Shown piece after piece: positions 42,961 to 53,434 of a DNA stretch of 64,000 bases. The stretch's first letter is position 1, and the number at the start of each line of letters is the position of its first letter. This DNA comes from Variovorax paradoxus (GTDB lineage: Bacteria > Pseudomonadota > Gammaproteobacteria > Burkholderiales > Burkholderiaceae_C), in contig NZ_JAUSXG010000001.1 in assembly GCF_030815855.1 (NCBI RefSeq), positions 434,001 through 498,000 on the forward strand. Direction: 5' to 3'. Made by a program: the position numbers and the translations under genes. The notes beneath the pieces are model-generated. The model searched no databases. It had not been told where the DNA came from and saw only the letters and a list, made by a program, of their open reading frames with translations.

Positions 42961-42989
42961 GGGCTTGGCGCATCGCGCCGTGAATTCGG

Positions 42990-43706
42990 CTACTGCGCCA
43001 GCCGGATCTGGCCTTCCTCATCGGCGATACCGCTGACCAGGCGGCCGTCCAGGGTCTTGGCCCGCACCGTCGAGCCGGCCCCCGCGCTGGTCATCGCCCG
43101 GGCCTCGGTACTCACACTGTAGCCGGGCCCCTCGGCCACCACCTTGACCGTCTGGCCCTGCTGGATCACGGACACGCCGCGTACCAGCTCGCGCCGCAGC
43201 GGCGCACCCGATGCGATGCGGTTGGCGGCCACCACGCCCTGGAGCTGCGCGGCGTCGGTGACCACGGAGCGTGGCAGGGCCGTGAGGTCGCCGGTGCGCA
43301 CGGCGAAGTCGCCTGCGCCGAAAGCCTGGCCCTTCTCGATGTTCCGCACGGCGACAAAGTACTGCCCCTCGACCGCGACATGCGCCAGCACGAAGCGCGT
43401 CCAGGGCTTCTGGTCCGAATGGCAGCGCAGGCCGACCGACACGCGGCCCCAGGCTGCGGCGCCGCGCGGCAAAAAAGCTTCGAGCGCATCGCAGGCGGGC
43501 AGCGGACCGGCGCCCGGAGCCTCGACGCGGATGCTGACCTTGCCCGGCAGCCCGGCGATTTGCGCCTGCAACAACTTGTCCACAGCGGCGCGCGCGTCGC
43601 CTGCCAGTGGCGCAGCGGCAACGGATGTCGCCGCTGCAAGTCCTGCCGCCAAGGCTGGCAGCACGGTCTTCAGGAGGCGCTTGCGGGAGTGGGTTTTTTC
43701 CATCAT
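42990..43706 (-). CDS. flgA: Flagellar P-ring chaperone FlgA
   Basis: FlgA is the periplasmic chaperone for P-ring assembly by FlgI. The 238-residue protein has a signal peptide (RLLKTVLPALAAGLAAATSVAAA), a SAF-like domain (FVAVRNIEKGQAFGAGDFAVRTGDLTALP) and the conserved ANRIASGAPLRRELVRGVSVIQQGQTVKVVAEGPGYSVSTEARAM end. It is divergent from flgB, as in other proteobacteria. Confidence 0.93.
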   Translation of the reverse strand: MMEKTHSRKRLLKTVLPALAAGLAAATSVAAAPLAGDARAAVDKLLQAQIAGLPGKVSIRVEAPGAGPLPACDALEAFLPRGAAAWGRVSVGLRCHSDQKPWTRFVLAHVAVEGQYFVAVRNIEKGQAFGAGDFAVRTGDLTALPRSVVTDAAQLQGVVAANRIASGAPLRRELVRGVSVIQQGQTVKVVAEGPGYSVSTEARAMTSAGAGSTVRAKTLDGRLVSGIADEEGQIRLAQ

Positions 43707-43868
43707 GGGTGCCCGGCAATTCTAGGAAGACGCCCCCGATCCGAAGATTCGAAGTGCACCCCAAATGCCCCTTTGTTCGGCCCATTGCGAAAGCAGTGCA
43801 TGCATAGACTCGCTTTCCATCAGTCGCCATGCCCGCCAGGGACGCGATGCCACCAATGATGGAAACAC

Positions 43869-44273
43869 ATGATCGACAAGCTGGATGCGGCACTGCGCTT
43901 CAACCGCGAAGCACTCAATCTCCGGGCACAGCGCCAGGAGGTGCTGGCCGCCAACATCGCCCACGCCGACACGCCCAACTACAAGGCGCGTGACTTCGAC
44001 TTCGCCAGCCGCCTGACGCAGGCGGTCGAGCAGGGCCGCGGAGGGCAGTCGGTGCAGATGGCCGCCACATCGTCGCGCCACATCCAGGGCCAGGCCTCTT
44101 CGATGCCCGACCGCGACCTGCTGTACCGCGTGCCCAGCCAGTCGAGCATCGACGGCAACACCGTCGAGATGGATGCCGAGCGCATCAACTTCGCGGACAA
44201 CGCGCTGCGCTACGAGGCCAACCTCACGGTGGTCAGCGCCAAGATCAAGTCGCTGCTCTCCGCAGCCCAATAA
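43869..44273 (+). CDS. flgB: Flagellar basal-body rod protein FlgB
   Basis: FlgB is a proximal rod subunit. The 134-residue protein has the flagellar rod N-terminus (RQEVLAANIAHADTPNYKARDFDF) and the C-terminal helix (NFADNALRYEANLTVVSAKIKSLLSAAQ). It is the first gene of flgBCDEFGHIJ. The 162-bp gap to divergent flgA should hold the promoter; I see no sigma-28 match there, and no confident FlhDC box. Confidence 0.96.
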   Translation: MIDKLDAALRFNREALNLRAQRQEVLAANIAHADTPNYKARDFDFASRLTQAVEQGRGGQSVQMAATSSRHIQGQASSMPDRDLLYRVPSQSSIDGNTVEMDAERINFADNALRYEANLTVVSAKIKSLLSAAQ

Positions 44274-44289
44274 ATAGAGGAGAGCAGGC

Positions 44290-44712
44290 ATGCCGCATCC
44301 CAGCACTTCCATGAACATCTTCAGCGTGGCGGGCTCCGCCATGGCTGCGCAGTCGCAGCGCATGAACGTGACGGCGAGCAACCTCGCCAACGCCGAAAGC
44401 GTGGCCGGTCCCGACGGCAAGCCCTACCGCGCCAAGCAGGTCGTGTTCGAAGTGGCCTCCTCCGGTTCCGGCCAGCAGGACATCGGCGGCGTGAAGGTGG
44501 CCGGCGTCGTCGAAGACCCTTCGCCGCTGAAGATGGTCTTCGACCCGAAGAACCCGCATGCCGACGCCAAGGGCTATGTGGCGATGCCGAACGTCAATGT
44601 GGTCGAAGAGATGACCAACATGATTTCCGCCTCGCGCAGCTACCAGGCCAACGTCGAAGTGCTGAACACAGCCAAGACCTTGATGGTCAAGACGCTGACC
44701 ATCGGCCAGTAA
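44290..44712 (+). CDS. flgC: Flagellar basal-body rod protein FlgC
   Basis: FlgC is a proximal rod protein. The 140-residue product has [30 protein letters not shown] and the C-terminal [37 protein letters not shown] 44290 has an AGGAGA ribosome site; it adds seven residues to the family start. Confidence 0.96.
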   Translation: MPHPSTSMNIFSVAGSAMAAQSQRMNVTASNLANAESVAGPDGKPYRAKQVVFEVASSGSGQQDIGGVKVAGVVEDPSPLKMVFDPKNPHADAKGYVAMPNVNVVEEMTNMISASRSYQANVEVLNTAKTLMVKTLTIGQ

Positions 44713-44736
44713 CCCCGAACACCGCAAGAAAAAACC

Positions 44737-45423
44737 ATGGCCATCTCCGATACCTCCTCCATCTCCGGGCTCAACGCAGCCACGGCCGCATCGAGCGGCG
44801 GCAACGTTTCCGAAGCAGACAGCGAACAGCGCTTCCTGAAGCTGCTGGTGACGCAGCTCAACAACCAGGACCCGCTCAACCCGATGGAGAACGCCGAGCT
44901 CACCTCGCAACTGGCGCAGATGAGCACCGTGAGCGGCATCGAGCGGCTCAACACCGCGCTCAGCGGGCTGGTGAACCAGACCGGCGCCAACCAAGTGCTC
45001 CAGGCGGCATCGCTCATTGGCTACAACGTGCTGTCGCCGGGCAACGCCATCGGCACCACGGAGCCGAAAACCGGCGAAGAGCCGGCGCCTGTGCCCTTTG
45101 CCGTGCAGCTGCCGGCGACCGCGGGCAACGTCGAAGTGAAGATCGTCAATGCCGCGGGCAACACGGTGCGCACGCTGTCGCTCGGTTCGATGACCGAAGG
45201 CGTCAATGCCGTCACCTGGGACGGCAAGGCCGACGACGGCACCGTGGCGCCGGCCGGCGCCTACAGCTTCACCGTTTCCGCTGCCAACAACGGAACGAAC
45301 GTGGAAGCCACCTCGCTCGTTTTCTCGCAGGTGGCCGCCGTCAAGCAGGGCGTCAACGGCGTCACGCTCGAACTGGCCACCGGCAAGAGCATCGGCCTGG
45401 CCGATGTGCGCATGTTCCTCTGA
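44737..45423 (+). CDS. flgD: Flagellar hook-capping scaffold FlgD
   Basis: FlgD caps the growing hook. The 228-residue protein has the N-terminal FLKLLVTQLNNQDPLNPMENAELTSQLAQMSTVSGIERLN and the C-terminal FlgD Ig-like/tudor region (VNAVTWDGKADDGTVAPAGAYSFTVSA). It lies between flgC and flgE as expected. Confidence 0.96.
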   Translation: MAISDTSSISGLNAATAASSGGNVSEADSEQRFLKLLVTQLNNQDPLNPMENAELTSQLAQMSTVSGIERLNTALSGLVNQTGANQVLQAASLIGYNVLSPGNAIGTTEPKTGEEPAPVPFAVQLPATAGNVEVKIVNAAGNTVRTLSLGSMTEGVNAVTWDGKADDGTVAPAGAYSFTVSAANNGTNVEATSLVFSQVAAVKQGVNGVTLELATGKSIGLADVRMFL

Positions 45424-45514
45424 GCGTTCGGCGCAAGTCTTCTTCATCGGCAGCGGCCTGCGCGTCGCACGCCAATTCCATTTCTTCTTTTCGCACTGAA
45501 ACAAGGATTCGATC

Positions 45515-46729
45515 ATGGGCTTTACCCAAGGCATCAGCGGCTTGTCCGCAGCCGCCGCCAACCTGGACGTCATCGGCAACAACATCGCGAACTCGGGCAC
45601 CGTCGGCTTCAAGTCGGGCGCGGCCACGTTCCAGGACGTGTATGCGGGCTCGCGCGTCGGCCTCGGCGTGGCGGTGTCGGGCATCGTGCAGAACTTCACC
45701 CAGGGCTCGGTGCAGACCAGCAGCCGACCGCTGGACATTGCGATCCTCAACGGCGACGGCTTCTTCCGGCTCAGCAGCCCGAGCGGCGAGGTGATGTATT
45801 CGCGCAATGGCCAGTTCACGCGCGACAAGGACGGCTTCGTCGTCAACGCCGCCGGCCTGCGCCTCACGGGCTACGGCGTTTCCGCCACCGGCGGGCTGGA
45901 TGGCGGCACGCCCGCTCCGCTGCAGATCCAGACCACGGCCATGAGCCCGAAGGCCACCACGGCCATCGACGCCACCTTCAACCTCGACGCGCGCGGCACG
46001 GTGCCCACCAAGACGCCATTCTCGCCCACCGATTCGGACACCTTCAACTATTCGAACGCCCTCGGCCCGATCTTCGACTCGCTCGGCAATCCGCATGAGC
46101 TCGGCGTCTTCTTCGTGAAGAGCGGTGCCAACGCATGGAACGTGTACGGCGCGGCCGACGGCGCCGCGCTCAACGCCGGGGCGCCGATCTCGACGATGAC
46201 CTTCGACGGCAACGGCAACCTGCTCACGCCCGCGGGCGGCGCGATCACCTTGCCCGCGATGAACTTCGGCAACGGCTCGGTGGCGCTCAATGCCTCGGTG
46301 GACCTGTCGGGCACCACGCAGTTCGGCAACGTCAACGAAATCAAGACGCTCAAGCAGGACGGCTACACCTCCGGCACGCTGACCTCGTTCTCCATCAACC
46401 CCGACGGCACCATCACCGGCAAGTTCTCCAACGAACAGACCACGCTGATGGGCCAGGTGGTGCTGACCTCGTTCGCCAACCCGAACGGGCTCGAGCCGAA
46501 GGGCGAGAACGTCTGGGCCGAAACACTGGCCTCGGGCCAGCCGCTCACCGGCACGCCGGGCGCGGGCACCAAACAGGGCTCGCTCGCATCGGGCGCGCTG
46601 GAGGCGTCCAACGTCGACCTGACCTCCGAGCTCGTCAACCTCATCGTCGCGCAGCGCAGCTACCAGGCCAATGCGCAGACGGTGAAGACGCAGGATCAGG
46701 TCGTCCAGACGCTGATCAACATCCGCTGA
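45515..46729 (+). CDS. flgE: Flagellar hook protein FlgE
   Basis: FlgE polymerises into the hook. The 404-residue protein starts MGFTQGISGLSAAAANLDVIGNNIANSGTVGFKSG and ends in the conserved ALEASNVDLTSELVNLIVAQRSYQANAQTVKTQDQ. An AAGGA ribosome site precedes ATG. The central domain (about 150-330) is the variable hook surface. Confidence 0.96.
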   Translation: MGFTQGISGLSAAAANLDVIGNNIANSGTVGFKSGAATFQDVYAGSRVGLGVAVSGIVQNFTQGSVQTSSRPLDIAILNGDGFFRLSSPSGEVMYSRNGQFTRDKDGFVVNAAGLRLTGYGVSATGGLDGGTPAPLQIQTTAMSPKATTAIDATFNLDARGTVPTKTPFSPTDSDTFNYSNALGPIFDSLGNPHELGVFFVKSGANAWNVYGAADGAALNAGAPISTMTFDGNGNLLTPAGGAITLPAMNFGNGSVALNASVDLSGTTQFGNVNEIKTLKQDGYTSGTLTSFSINPDGTITGKFSNEQTTLMGQVVLTSFANPNGLEPKGENVWAETLASGQPLTGTPGAGTKQGSLASGALEASNVDLTSELVNLIVAQRSYQANAQTVKTQDQVVQTLINIR

Positions 46730-46736
46730 GCCCGCC

Positions 46737-47483
46737 ATGGATCGCATGCTGTATGTCGCCATGAGCGGCGCCAAGCAGGCCATGGAGCAGCAGGCCTCCG
46801 TCGCCAACAACATGGCGAACGCCTCGACCCCGGGGTTCCGCGCGCAGATCAACAGCTTTCGCGCGGTGCCGGTAACGGGCGGCCCGGAAGCGCCGACGCG
46901 CGCCTATGTGGTTGCCACCACACCGGGCGCCGACTTCAGCCACGGTCCACTGACCGAAACCGGCCGCGCACTCGATGTCGCGGTGCACGGCGACGGCTGG
47001 CTCGTGGTGCAGACGCCCGATGGCGGCGAGGCCTACACCCGCGTGGGCAACCTGCAGGTGAACGCTGAAGGCCAGCTCACGACCATGGGCTCGCTGCCCG
47101 TGGCCGGCGATGCCGGCGCACTGGTGGTGCCGCCCGGCTCCGCGGTCTCGATTGCCGCCAACGGCCTGGTCACGGCGCGCGGCGCTGGCGACCCGGCCAC
47201 CGGCATTGCCGAGGCGGGCCGCCTGAAGCTGGTCAACCCGCCCGTGGCCGACCTGGTGCGCGGCGCCGACGGCCTTTTTCGCATGCGTGAAGGCCTGCCG
47301 CCCGCCGAGGCCGATGCGGCCGTGACCGTGACCACCGGCGCGGTCGAGGGCAGCAACGTCAACGGCGTGGAGGCCATGGTGGCCATGATCGCCAACGCCC
47401 GCAGCTTCGAGATGCAGATGAAGTCGATGCGCTCCGCGGACGAGAACGCGCAGTCGGCCAACAAGCTGCTGGCGTACGGCTAA
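46737..47483 (+). CDS. flgF: Flagellar basal-body rod protein FlgF
   Basis: FlgF is a rod protein. The 248-residue product starts [37 protein letters not shown] and ends [43 protein letters not shown], both diagnostic. It starts 7 bp after the flgE stop. Confidence 0.96.
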   Translation: MDRMLYVAMSGAKQAMEQQASVANNMANASTPGFRAQINSFRAVPVTGGPEAPTRAYVVATTPGADFSHGPLTETGRALDVAVHGDGWLVVQTPDGGEAYTRVGNLQVNAEGQLTTMGSLPVAGDAGALVVPPGSAVSIAANGLVTARGAGDPATGIAEAGRLKLVNPPVADLVRGADGLFRMREGLPPAEADAAVTVTTGAVEGSNVNGVEAMVAMIANARSFEMQMKSMRSADENAQSANKLLAYG

Positions 47484-47520
47484 GCCGGCGCCTCACACAA
47501 CTCCCAAGGAATTTTTCACC

Positions 47521-48303
47521 ATGATGCGCTCGCTCTACATCGCCAAGACCGGCCTCGATGCACAACAGACCCAACTCGACGTGGTGTCGAACAACCTCGC
47601 CAACGTCGGCACCACGGGCTTCAAGCGAAGCCGTGCCGTGTTCGAGGACCTGATGTACCAGAACCTGCGCCAGGTCGGCGGCCAGACTTCGGACCAGACC
47701 CGCCTGCCTTCGGGCCTGCAGGTGGGCACCGGCGTGCATGTGGTTGCCACCGAGCGCATCCACTCGCAGGGCAACCTCACCAAGACCGACAAGCCGACGG
47801 ACGTCGCCATCAACGGCGGCGGCTTCTTCCAGGTGCTGATGCCCGACGGCACCACCTCGTACACACGCGCCGGCGCCTTCCAGACCGACCGCGAAGGCCA
47901 GCTCGTCACCGCCAGCGGTTTTCCGGTGCAGCCGGCCATCACCCTGCCGGCGAATGCCACCAGCGTGACCATCGGCCGCGACGGCATCGTGTCGATCACG
48001 CAGGCCGGGCAGACCAACACGGTGCAGGTCGGGCAGCTTCAGCTGGCCACGTTCCTGAACCCGGCCGGCCTGCAGAGCAAGGGCGAGAACCTCTATGCCG
48101 AAACCGACGCGTCGGGCGCACCCAACCAGGTGAACCCCGGCGTCGACGGCGCCGGCATCCTGAGCCAGGGCTACGTCGAGGCGTCGAACGTCAATGTGGT
48201 GGAAGAGCTCGTGAACATGATCGCCACGCAGCGCGCCTACGAAATCAACAGCAAGGCGGTCCAGACCTCGGACCAGATGCTGCAGCGCCTCGCCCAGTTA
48301 TGA
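47521..48303 (+). CDS. flgG: Flagellar distal rod protein FlgG
   Basis: FlgG forms the distal rod. The 260-residue protein begins [47 protein letters not shown] and ends [42 protein letters not shown]. Its stop overlaps the flgH start (ATGA). Confidence 0.97.
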   Translation: MMRSLYIAKTGLDAQQTQLDVVSNNLANVGTTGFKRSRAVFEDLMYQNLRQVGGQTSDQTRLPSGLQVGTGVHVVATERIHSQGNLTKTDKPTDVAINGGGFFQVLMPDGTTSYTRAGAFQTDREGQLVTASGFPVQPAITLPANATSVTIGRDGIVSITQAGQTNTVQVGQLQLATFLNPAGLQSKGENLYAETDASGAPNQVNPGVDGAGILSQGYVEASNVNVVEELVNMIATQRAYEINSKAVQTSDQMLQRLAQL

Positions 48304-48983
48304 CCCGCCTCAACCTGCGCCTGGTGCTGCCGGTTGCCGTCGCGCTGGCTTCGGGCTGCGCGCAGATTCCCCGGGAGCCGCTGGTGCATCAACCGATGAC
48401 GGCGCGGGCGGAGAACGTGGCTTCGGCGCCGCGGCGCGCGACCGGCGCGATCTTCCAGGACGGGCCCGGCGGCAGTGCGCTGTTCGAAGACCGCAGGCCG
48501 CGCAACGTGGGCGACATCCTGACCATCGTCATCAGCGAGAGGGTCAACGCCAGCAAGAACTCGGGCGCAACCGCGAGCCGCACGGGCAGCCTGGCCGCCG
48601 ATTTTGCCGGCGGCATTCCGAAGCTGCTGGGCTCGCTGCTCGACGGCCAGGACGCCAAGCTGTCCGGCGGCAACAAGCTCGACGCCAAGGGCGGCGCCAA
48701 CGCCAACAACACCTTCAACGGCGTGATCACGGTCACCGTGGTGGACGTGATGCGCAACGGCAACCTGCTGGTCAGCGGCGAGAAGCAGATGGGCATCAAC
48801 CAGGGCACCGAATACATCCGGTTCTCGGGCGTGGTGAACCCGCGCACGGTCTCGGGCAACAACACCGTGCCGTCGACCCTGGTGGCCGACGCACGCATCG
48901 AATACACGGCCAAGGGCTACATCGACGAGGCGCAGCACATGGGTTGGATGCAGCGCATCTTCCTCAACGTCATGCCGTTCTAG
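48300..48983 (+). CDS. flgH: Flagellar L-ring lipoprotein FlgH
   Basis: FlgH forms the outer-membrane L-ring. The 227-residue precursor has a lipobox (VALASGCAQ, Cys20), then [32 protein letters not shown] and the C-terminal [37 protein letters not shown]. It overlaps flgG by 4 bp. Confidence 0.96.
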   Translation: MTRLNLRLVLPVAVALASGCAQIPREPLVHQPMTARAENVASAPRRATGAIFQDGPGGSALFEDRRPRNVGDILTIVISERVNASKNSGATASRTGSLAADFAGGIPKLLGSLLDGQDAKLSGGNKLDAKGGANANNTFNGVITVTVVDVMRNGNLLVSGEKQMGINQGTEYIRFSGVVNPRTVSGNNTVPSTLVADARIEYTAKGYIDEAQHMGWMQRIFLNVMPF

Positions 48984-48987
48984 CACC

Positions 48988-50103
48988 ATGAAAAACATCT
49001 GCAATACCGTGCGCCGTATCGGCCTGCTGGCGCTGTGCGCCGCGGCCCTGCATTCACCCGCTCATGCGGAACGCCTCAAAGAACTGGCAAGCATCCAGGG
49101 CGTGCGGGACAACCCGCTGATCGGCTACGGCCTGATGGTGGGCCTGGACGGGACCGGCGACCAGACCATGCAGACGCCGTTCACCACGCAAAGCCTCAAC
49201 AACATGCTGCAGCAGCTCGGCATCACGATTCCGCAGGGCGTGAACATGCAGCTCAAGAACGTGGCGGCGGTCATGGTCACGGCCACGCTGCCTTCGTTCG
49301 CACGCCCCGGGCAGAACATCGACGTGACGGTGTCGTCCATGGGCAATGCCAAGAGCCTGCGCGGCGGCACGCTGCTCATGACGCCGCTCAAGGGCGTCGA
49401 CGGGCAGGTGTATGCGATTGCCCAGGGCAACATGGTGGTCGGCGGTGCCGGCGCATCGGCCAACGGCAGCAAGGCGCAGATCAACCAGCTCAGTTCGGGC
49501 CGCATCCCGGCCGGCGCGCTGGTCGAGCGCGGCCTCGAAGCGCCGGTGGGCGGCGAGGGCACGTTCTCGCTCGAACTCAACCGGTCCGACTTCGGCACGG
49601 TGCAGCGCGCGGTCGAGGCCATCAACCGGCAGTTCGGCGCGGGCACGGCGCAGGCACTCGATGCCCGCGTGATCCATGTGCAGGCCCCCGCGCCGCAGGA
49701 GCGCGTCGGCTTTCTCGCGCAGCTCGAAAGCCTCGAGGTCACGCCGACGCAGGCGGTGGCGCGCGTGGTCGTCAATGCGCGCACCGGCTCCGTGGTCATG
49801 AACCAGGCGGTGCGCGTGAACGACTGCGCGGTCGCGCACGGCAATCTCTCCGTGGTCATCAATACCGATCCCGTGGTGAGCCAGCCCAACGCCTTTGCAG
49901 GCGGACAGACCGTGGTCGGCCAAACCTCGCAGATCTCGATCAATCAGGGCGGCGGCGCCTTGCAGATGGTGCGCGGCGGGGCCTCGCTGGCCGACGTGAT
50001 CAAGGGCCTCAACAGCCTGGGCGCCAATCCGCAAGACCTGGTGTCGATCCTGCAGGCCATGAAATCCGCCGGCGCATTGCGCGCCGAGCTCGAAATCATC
50101 TGA
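48988..50103 (+). CDS. flgI: Flagellar P-ring protein FlgI
   Basis: FlgI forms the periplasmic P-ring. The 371-residue precursor has a signal peptide ([17 protein letters not shown]), then [33 protein letters not shown] and the conserved [33 protein letters not shown]. It follows flgH by 4 bp. Confidence 0.97.
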   Translation: MKNICNTVRRIGLLALCAAALHSPAHAERLKELASIQGVRDNPLIGYGLMVGLDGTGDQTMQTPFTTQSLNNMLQQLGITIPQGVNMQLKNVAAVMVTATLPSFARPGQNIDVTVSSMGNAKSLRGGTLLMTPLKGVDGQVYAIAQGNMVVGGAGASANGSKAQINQLSSGRIPAGALVERGLEAPVGGEGTFSLELNRSDFGTVQRAVEAINRQFGAGTAQALDARVIHVQAPAPQERVGFLAQLESLEVTPTQAVARVVVNARTGSVVMNQAVRVNDCAVAHGNLSVVINTDPVVSQPNAFAGGQTVVGQTSQISINQGGGALQMVRGGASLADVIKGLNSLGANPQDLVSILQAMKSAGALRAELEII

Positions 50104-50111
50104 GCACCGGC

Positions 50112-51086
50112 ATGGCCATCACGGAAAGCAGAAACGGCGCGCTGGACCAGCGCCTTGCGCTCGACGTACAGAGCGTCGATGCATTGCGCTACACCGTTCG
50201 CACCTCGCCCGATGAAGGCCTGAAGCAGGTGTCGCGGCAGTTCGAGGCGCTGTTCATGAACATGGTGCTCAAGAGCATGCGCGAGGCCACGCCTTCGAGC
50301 GGCCTGCTCGAGAACCGCGACGAGAAGGTCTACCTCTCCATGCTCGACCAACAGCTCGCGCAGAACCTCTCAGGCCGCGGTGTCGGCCTGGCCGAAGCCA
50401 TGTTCACGCAGCTCAGCCGCGCTTCGGCATCCGGCGGTGAAACGGAAGACGGCATGGGGGCCATGCCGCTCACGCCGCGCGCCGGGGGCATTGCGCTCAC
50501 GCCGCAGTCGGGCATTCCGCTTGGCTCGGCGCCGTCTTCGTCCGTGCCGCCAAGACAGCCGGCCGCATCGGTCGACCTGAGCATCTACCAGCGCAACAGC
50601 GAGCGTCCGGCGCCGGCCGCTGTCGCATCGCTGCAGGGCAATGTCGACAGTTTCGTGCAGCGCATGGGCGGCTCGGCGCAGGTGGCGAGTGCCGCCAGCG
50701 GCGTGCCCGCGCCGCTCATTCTTGCGCAGGCCGCGCTCGAATCGGGCTGGGGCAAGCGGGAGATTCGCGCCGACGACGGCACCCAGAGCTTCAACCTGTT
50801 CGGCATCAAGGCCGATCGTGGCTGGAAAGGCCCGGTGGTGGAAACCACCACGACCGAATACGTGGACGGCGAGCCGCAGCGCGTGCGCGCGAAGTTCAGG
50901 GCCTACGGCTCCTACGACGAAGCCTTCACTGATTACGCCAAGTTCATCACGCGCAATCCGCGCTACGCCAACGTGCTGGCGGCCGACACCCCGGCCGAAG
51001 CCGCGCACGGCCTGCAGAAGGCCGGCTACGCAACCGATCCCCAGTACGGGCAGAAGCTCGTTCGCATCATGCAGAAGTTCAGCTGA
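50112..51086 (+). CDS. flgJ: Flagellar rod assembly protein / muramidase FlgJ
   Basis: FlgJ caps the rod and opens peptidoglycan. The 324-residue protein has the N-terminal rod-binding domain (about 35-105; [23 protein letters not shown]), a Pro/Ser-rich linker of about 60 residues, and a C-terminal glucosaminidase-type domain (about 175-320) with [23 protein letters not shown] (catalytic Glu) and [19 protein letters not shown] 50112 is 8 bp after flgI. In many relatives flgK follows directly; here a chemoreceptor array intervenes. Confidence 0.95.
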   Translation: MAITESRNGALDQRLALDVQSVDALRYTVRTSPDEGLKQVSRQFEALFMNMVLKSMREATPSSGLLENRDEKVYLSMLDQQLAQNLSGRGVGLAEAMFTQLSRASASGGETEDGMGAMPLTPRAGGIALTPQSGIPLGSAPSSSVPPRQPAASVDLSIYQRNSERPAPAAVASLQGNVDSFVQRMGGSAQVASAASGVPAPLILAQAALESGWGKREIRADDGTQSFNLFGIKADRGWKGPVVETTTTEYVDGEPQRVRAKFRAYGSYDEAFTDYAKFITRNPRYANVLAADTPAEAAHGLQKAGYATDPQYGQKLVRIMQKFS

Positions 51087-51096
51087 AGGAATTTAT

Positions 51097-51615
51097 ATGG
51101 CAGAGATCATGACCCCCCCACCCCAACAACAGCACCACCGCGGCGCCGCGGCGCCCGCGGTCTCCAGCCGGCTGGAGGTCGTGACCTTCACGCTGGGCCA
51201 GGAGGAATACGGCATCGACATCCAGAAGGTGCAGGAACTGCGCGGCTACGACGCGGTGACGCGCATTGCCAATGCGCCCGAGTACATCAAGGGCGTGGTG
51301 AACCTGCGCGGAATCATCGTGCCGATCATCGACATGCGCATCAAGTTCCAGCTGGGCGCGCCGACCTATGACCAGTTCACGGTGGTGATCGTGCTGAACA
51401 TCGGCGGGCGCGTGGTGGGCATGGTGGTGGACAGCGTGTCGGACGTGATCACCTTGAGCGCCGAGCAGATCAAGCCCGCGCCCGAGATGGGCGCCGTGCT
51501 GGACACGGACTACCTGATCGGGCTGGGCACGCTGGACGAGCGGATGCTGATTCTCGTGGACATCGACAAGCTGATGTCCAGCGACGAGATGGGCCTGGTC
51601 GAAAAAGTCATCTGA
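51097..51615 (+). CDS. cheW: Chemotaxis coupling protein CheW, copy 1
   Basis: CheW links receptors to the kinase CheA. The 172-residue protein has an unusual Pro/Gln/His-rich N-terminus ([16 protein letters not shown]) and a complete CheW domain ([52 protein letters not shown]). From about residue 30 to the end it is almost identical, also in DNA, to the second CheW at 55208-55723. An AAGGA ribosome site lies 8 bases upstream. It starts 10 bp after flgJ, so it is in the flagellar unit. Confidence 0.96.
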   Translation: MAEIMTPPPQQQHHRGAAAPAVSSRLEVVTFTLGQEEYGIDIQKVQELRGYDAVTRIANAPEYIKGVVNLRGIIVPIIDMRIKFQLGAPTYDQFTVVIVLNIGGRVVGMVVDSVSDVITLSAEQIKPAPEMGAVLDTDYLIGLGTLDERMLILVDIDKLMSSDEMGLVEKVI

Positions 51616-51640
51616 CATTGGTGCATACGGAGCAACCGAA

Positions 51641-53350
51641 ATGAAGAACCTCAAAATCGGCACACGGCTTGGCATTGGTTTCGCGTTGGTGCTGGCGCTC
51701 ATGGCGTGCATTGCGGGCATCGGTGTGTTCCGTTTGCAAGGCGTAGGCCACGCGGTGCAGGAGATGGTGCAGCGTTCGCTCGTGAAGGAGCGGCTGGCCG
51801 CGAACTGGCTGCTCAACACCAGCAGCAACAGCGTGCGCACCTTCGCACTGGTCAAAAGCAACGATGCGGAAGTGCAGGAATACCTGCAGAAGCAAATGAG
51901 CAAGACCAGTGCGGGCATTTCCGAAACGCAGACCAAGCTCGAAGCGATGCTCGATTCGCCCGAGGAGCAGGCGATCAGCGCCGACATCAAGGAAAAGCGC
52001 ACCCAGTACGTGGCCCTGCGCAACGCCATCCTCAAGCTCAAGGCCGAAGGCAAGCAGGACGAAGCCGCCAAGCTCACGAACGACAAGCTGGTGCCGATGC
52101 TCGACGTGTACGACGCGAGCATTCGCAGCATGCTGACGCACCAGGCGGAGCGGATCGACAAGGCGGCCGAGGCCGTGGAGGGCCTGAACCGCGCGGGCCG
52201 CGCCAACGTGACCGTGCTGGCCCTGGTGGCGCTGCTGCTCGGCGCCGTGCTGGCGTGGCTCCTGACCCGCAGCATCACGCGGCCGTTGAACGAAGCGGTG
52301 CGCGTGGCGCAAACCGTGGCCGACGGCGACCTCACCAGCCATATCGAATCCTCGTCCACCGACGAAACAGGCCTGCTGATGCAAGCCCTCAAGAACATGA
52401 ACACAAGCCTTGCGACGGTGGTCGGCGGTGTGCGCACGGGCACCGACGCCATCGCCACGGCCTCGGGCCAGATTGCCGCGGGCAACCAGGACCTGTCGTC
52501 GCGCACCGAAGAGCAGGCGAGTTCTCTCGAAGAAACCGCTGCCTCGATGGAAGAGCTCACCAGCACCGTCAAGCAGAACGCCGACAACGCACGGCAAGCC
52601 AACCAGCTCGCGCTCTCGGCCTCCGAGGTCGCCGTCAAGGGCGGCAATGTCGTCGGTCAGGTGGTCGACACGATGGCCTCGATCAATGCTTCGTCGAAAA
52701 AAATCGTCGACATCATCGGCGTGATCGACGGCATCGCGTTCCAGACCAACATCCTGGCGCTCAACGCCGCGGTCGAAGCCGCGCGCGCTGGGGAACAAGG
52801 CCGCGGCTTTGCCGTCGTCGCATCCGAAGTCAGAAGCCTGGCGCAGCGCTCGGCCGCGGCGGCGAAAGAAATCAAGGGCCTGATCGACGACTCCGTCGGC
52901 AAGGTCGACGTGGGCAGCGCACTCGTGGGTGAAGCCGGCAAGACGATGGAAGAGATCGTGAGCGGCGTCAAGCGTGTCGCGGACATCATCGGGGAGATCA
53001 CCGCGGCGAGCCAGGAGCAGAGCACGGGCATCGAGCAGGTGAACCAGGCCATTTCGCAGATGGACCAGGTGACGCAGCAGAATGCGGCGCTGGTGGAAGA
53101 GGCGGCGGCCGCGGCGCAGTCGATGCAGGAGCAGGCCGCCAGCCTCGTCAGCGCTGTGAGCGTGTTCAGGCTGGAACCCGGGGCGCAGCCGCAGCGAAGC
53201 GAGCCGACGTTTGCGGCGCCGGCGGCGCGATCGGCCTTCGGACCCCTCAAGGCCATCTCCAAGGCCCCGCGCCCGGCGCTGGTCAGGAAAAGCGAGCCCG
53301 CCGAACCTGCGCAACTGGCCACGGCGGGTGGCGACTGGACGGAATTTTGA
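51641..53350 (+). CDS. Methyl-accepting chemotaxis protein 1 (4HB sensor)
   Basis: This 569-residue receptor has TM1 (about 9-30), a periplasmic four-helix-bundle-type sensor (30-188), TM2 (189-210), HAMP (about 211-265) and a long signalling hairpin. The tip is [36 protein letters not shown]; methylation-type segments [17 protein letters not shown] and [14 protein letters not shown] flank it. The C-terminus GGDWTEF resembles the CheR/CheB-binding pentapeptide. It follows cheW by 25 bp. Parts of its signalling DNA are identical to the sixth receptor. The ligand is unknown. Confidence 0.95.
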   Translation: MKNLKIGTRLGIGFALVLALMACIAGIGVFRLQGVGHAVQEMVQRSLVKERLAANWLLNTSSNSVRTFALVKSNDAEVQEYLQKQMSKTSAGISETQTKLEAMLDSPEEQAISADIKEKRTQYVALRNAILKLKAEGKQDEAAKLTNDKLVPMLDVYDASIRSMLTHQAERIDKAAEAVEGLNRAGRANVTVLALVALLLGAVLAWLLTRSITRPLNEAVRVAQTVADGDLTSHIESSSTDETGLLMQALKNMNTSLATVVGGVRTGTDAIATASGQIAAGNQDLSSRTEEQASSLEETAASMEELTSTVKQNADNARQANQLALSASEVAVKGGNVVGQVVDTMASINASSKKIVDIIGVIDGIAFQTNILALNAAVEAARAGEQGRGFAVVASEVRSLAQRSAAAAKEIKGLIDDSVGKVDVGSALVGEAGKTMEEIVSGVKRVADIIGEITAASQEQSTGIEQVNQAISQMDQVTQQNAALVEEAAAAAQSMQEQAASLVSAVSVFRLEPGAQPQRSEPTFAAPAARSAFGPLKAISKAPRPALVRKSEPAEPAQLATAGGDWTEF

Positions 53351-53360
53351 ACTAATGGCC

Positions 53361-53387
53361 TCAAGTCTTGCGCGCACCTGCCGATAA
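53361..53387 (+). promoter_or_regulatory. Sigma-28 (FliA) promoter before MCP 2
   Basis: TCAAGTCT (53361-53368), 11 bases, then GCCGATAA (53380-53387) match the FliA consensus, with an exact -10 box. It starts 10 bp after the MCP 1 stop and lies 48 bp before the next receptor, so MCP 2, cheW 2 and perhaps MCP 3 have their own late-flagellar promoter. Confidence 0.88.
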
Positions 53388-53434
53388 ACCTGTCGACAGC
53401 ACCGCACAAAAGACATCCACCCAAGGAAGAGACT

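Noticed and set aside
43707..43868. Sigma-28 or FlhDC box before flgB
   Set aside because: I searched the flgA-flgB gap for GCCGATAA-like and FlhDC-like patterns and found no convincing match.
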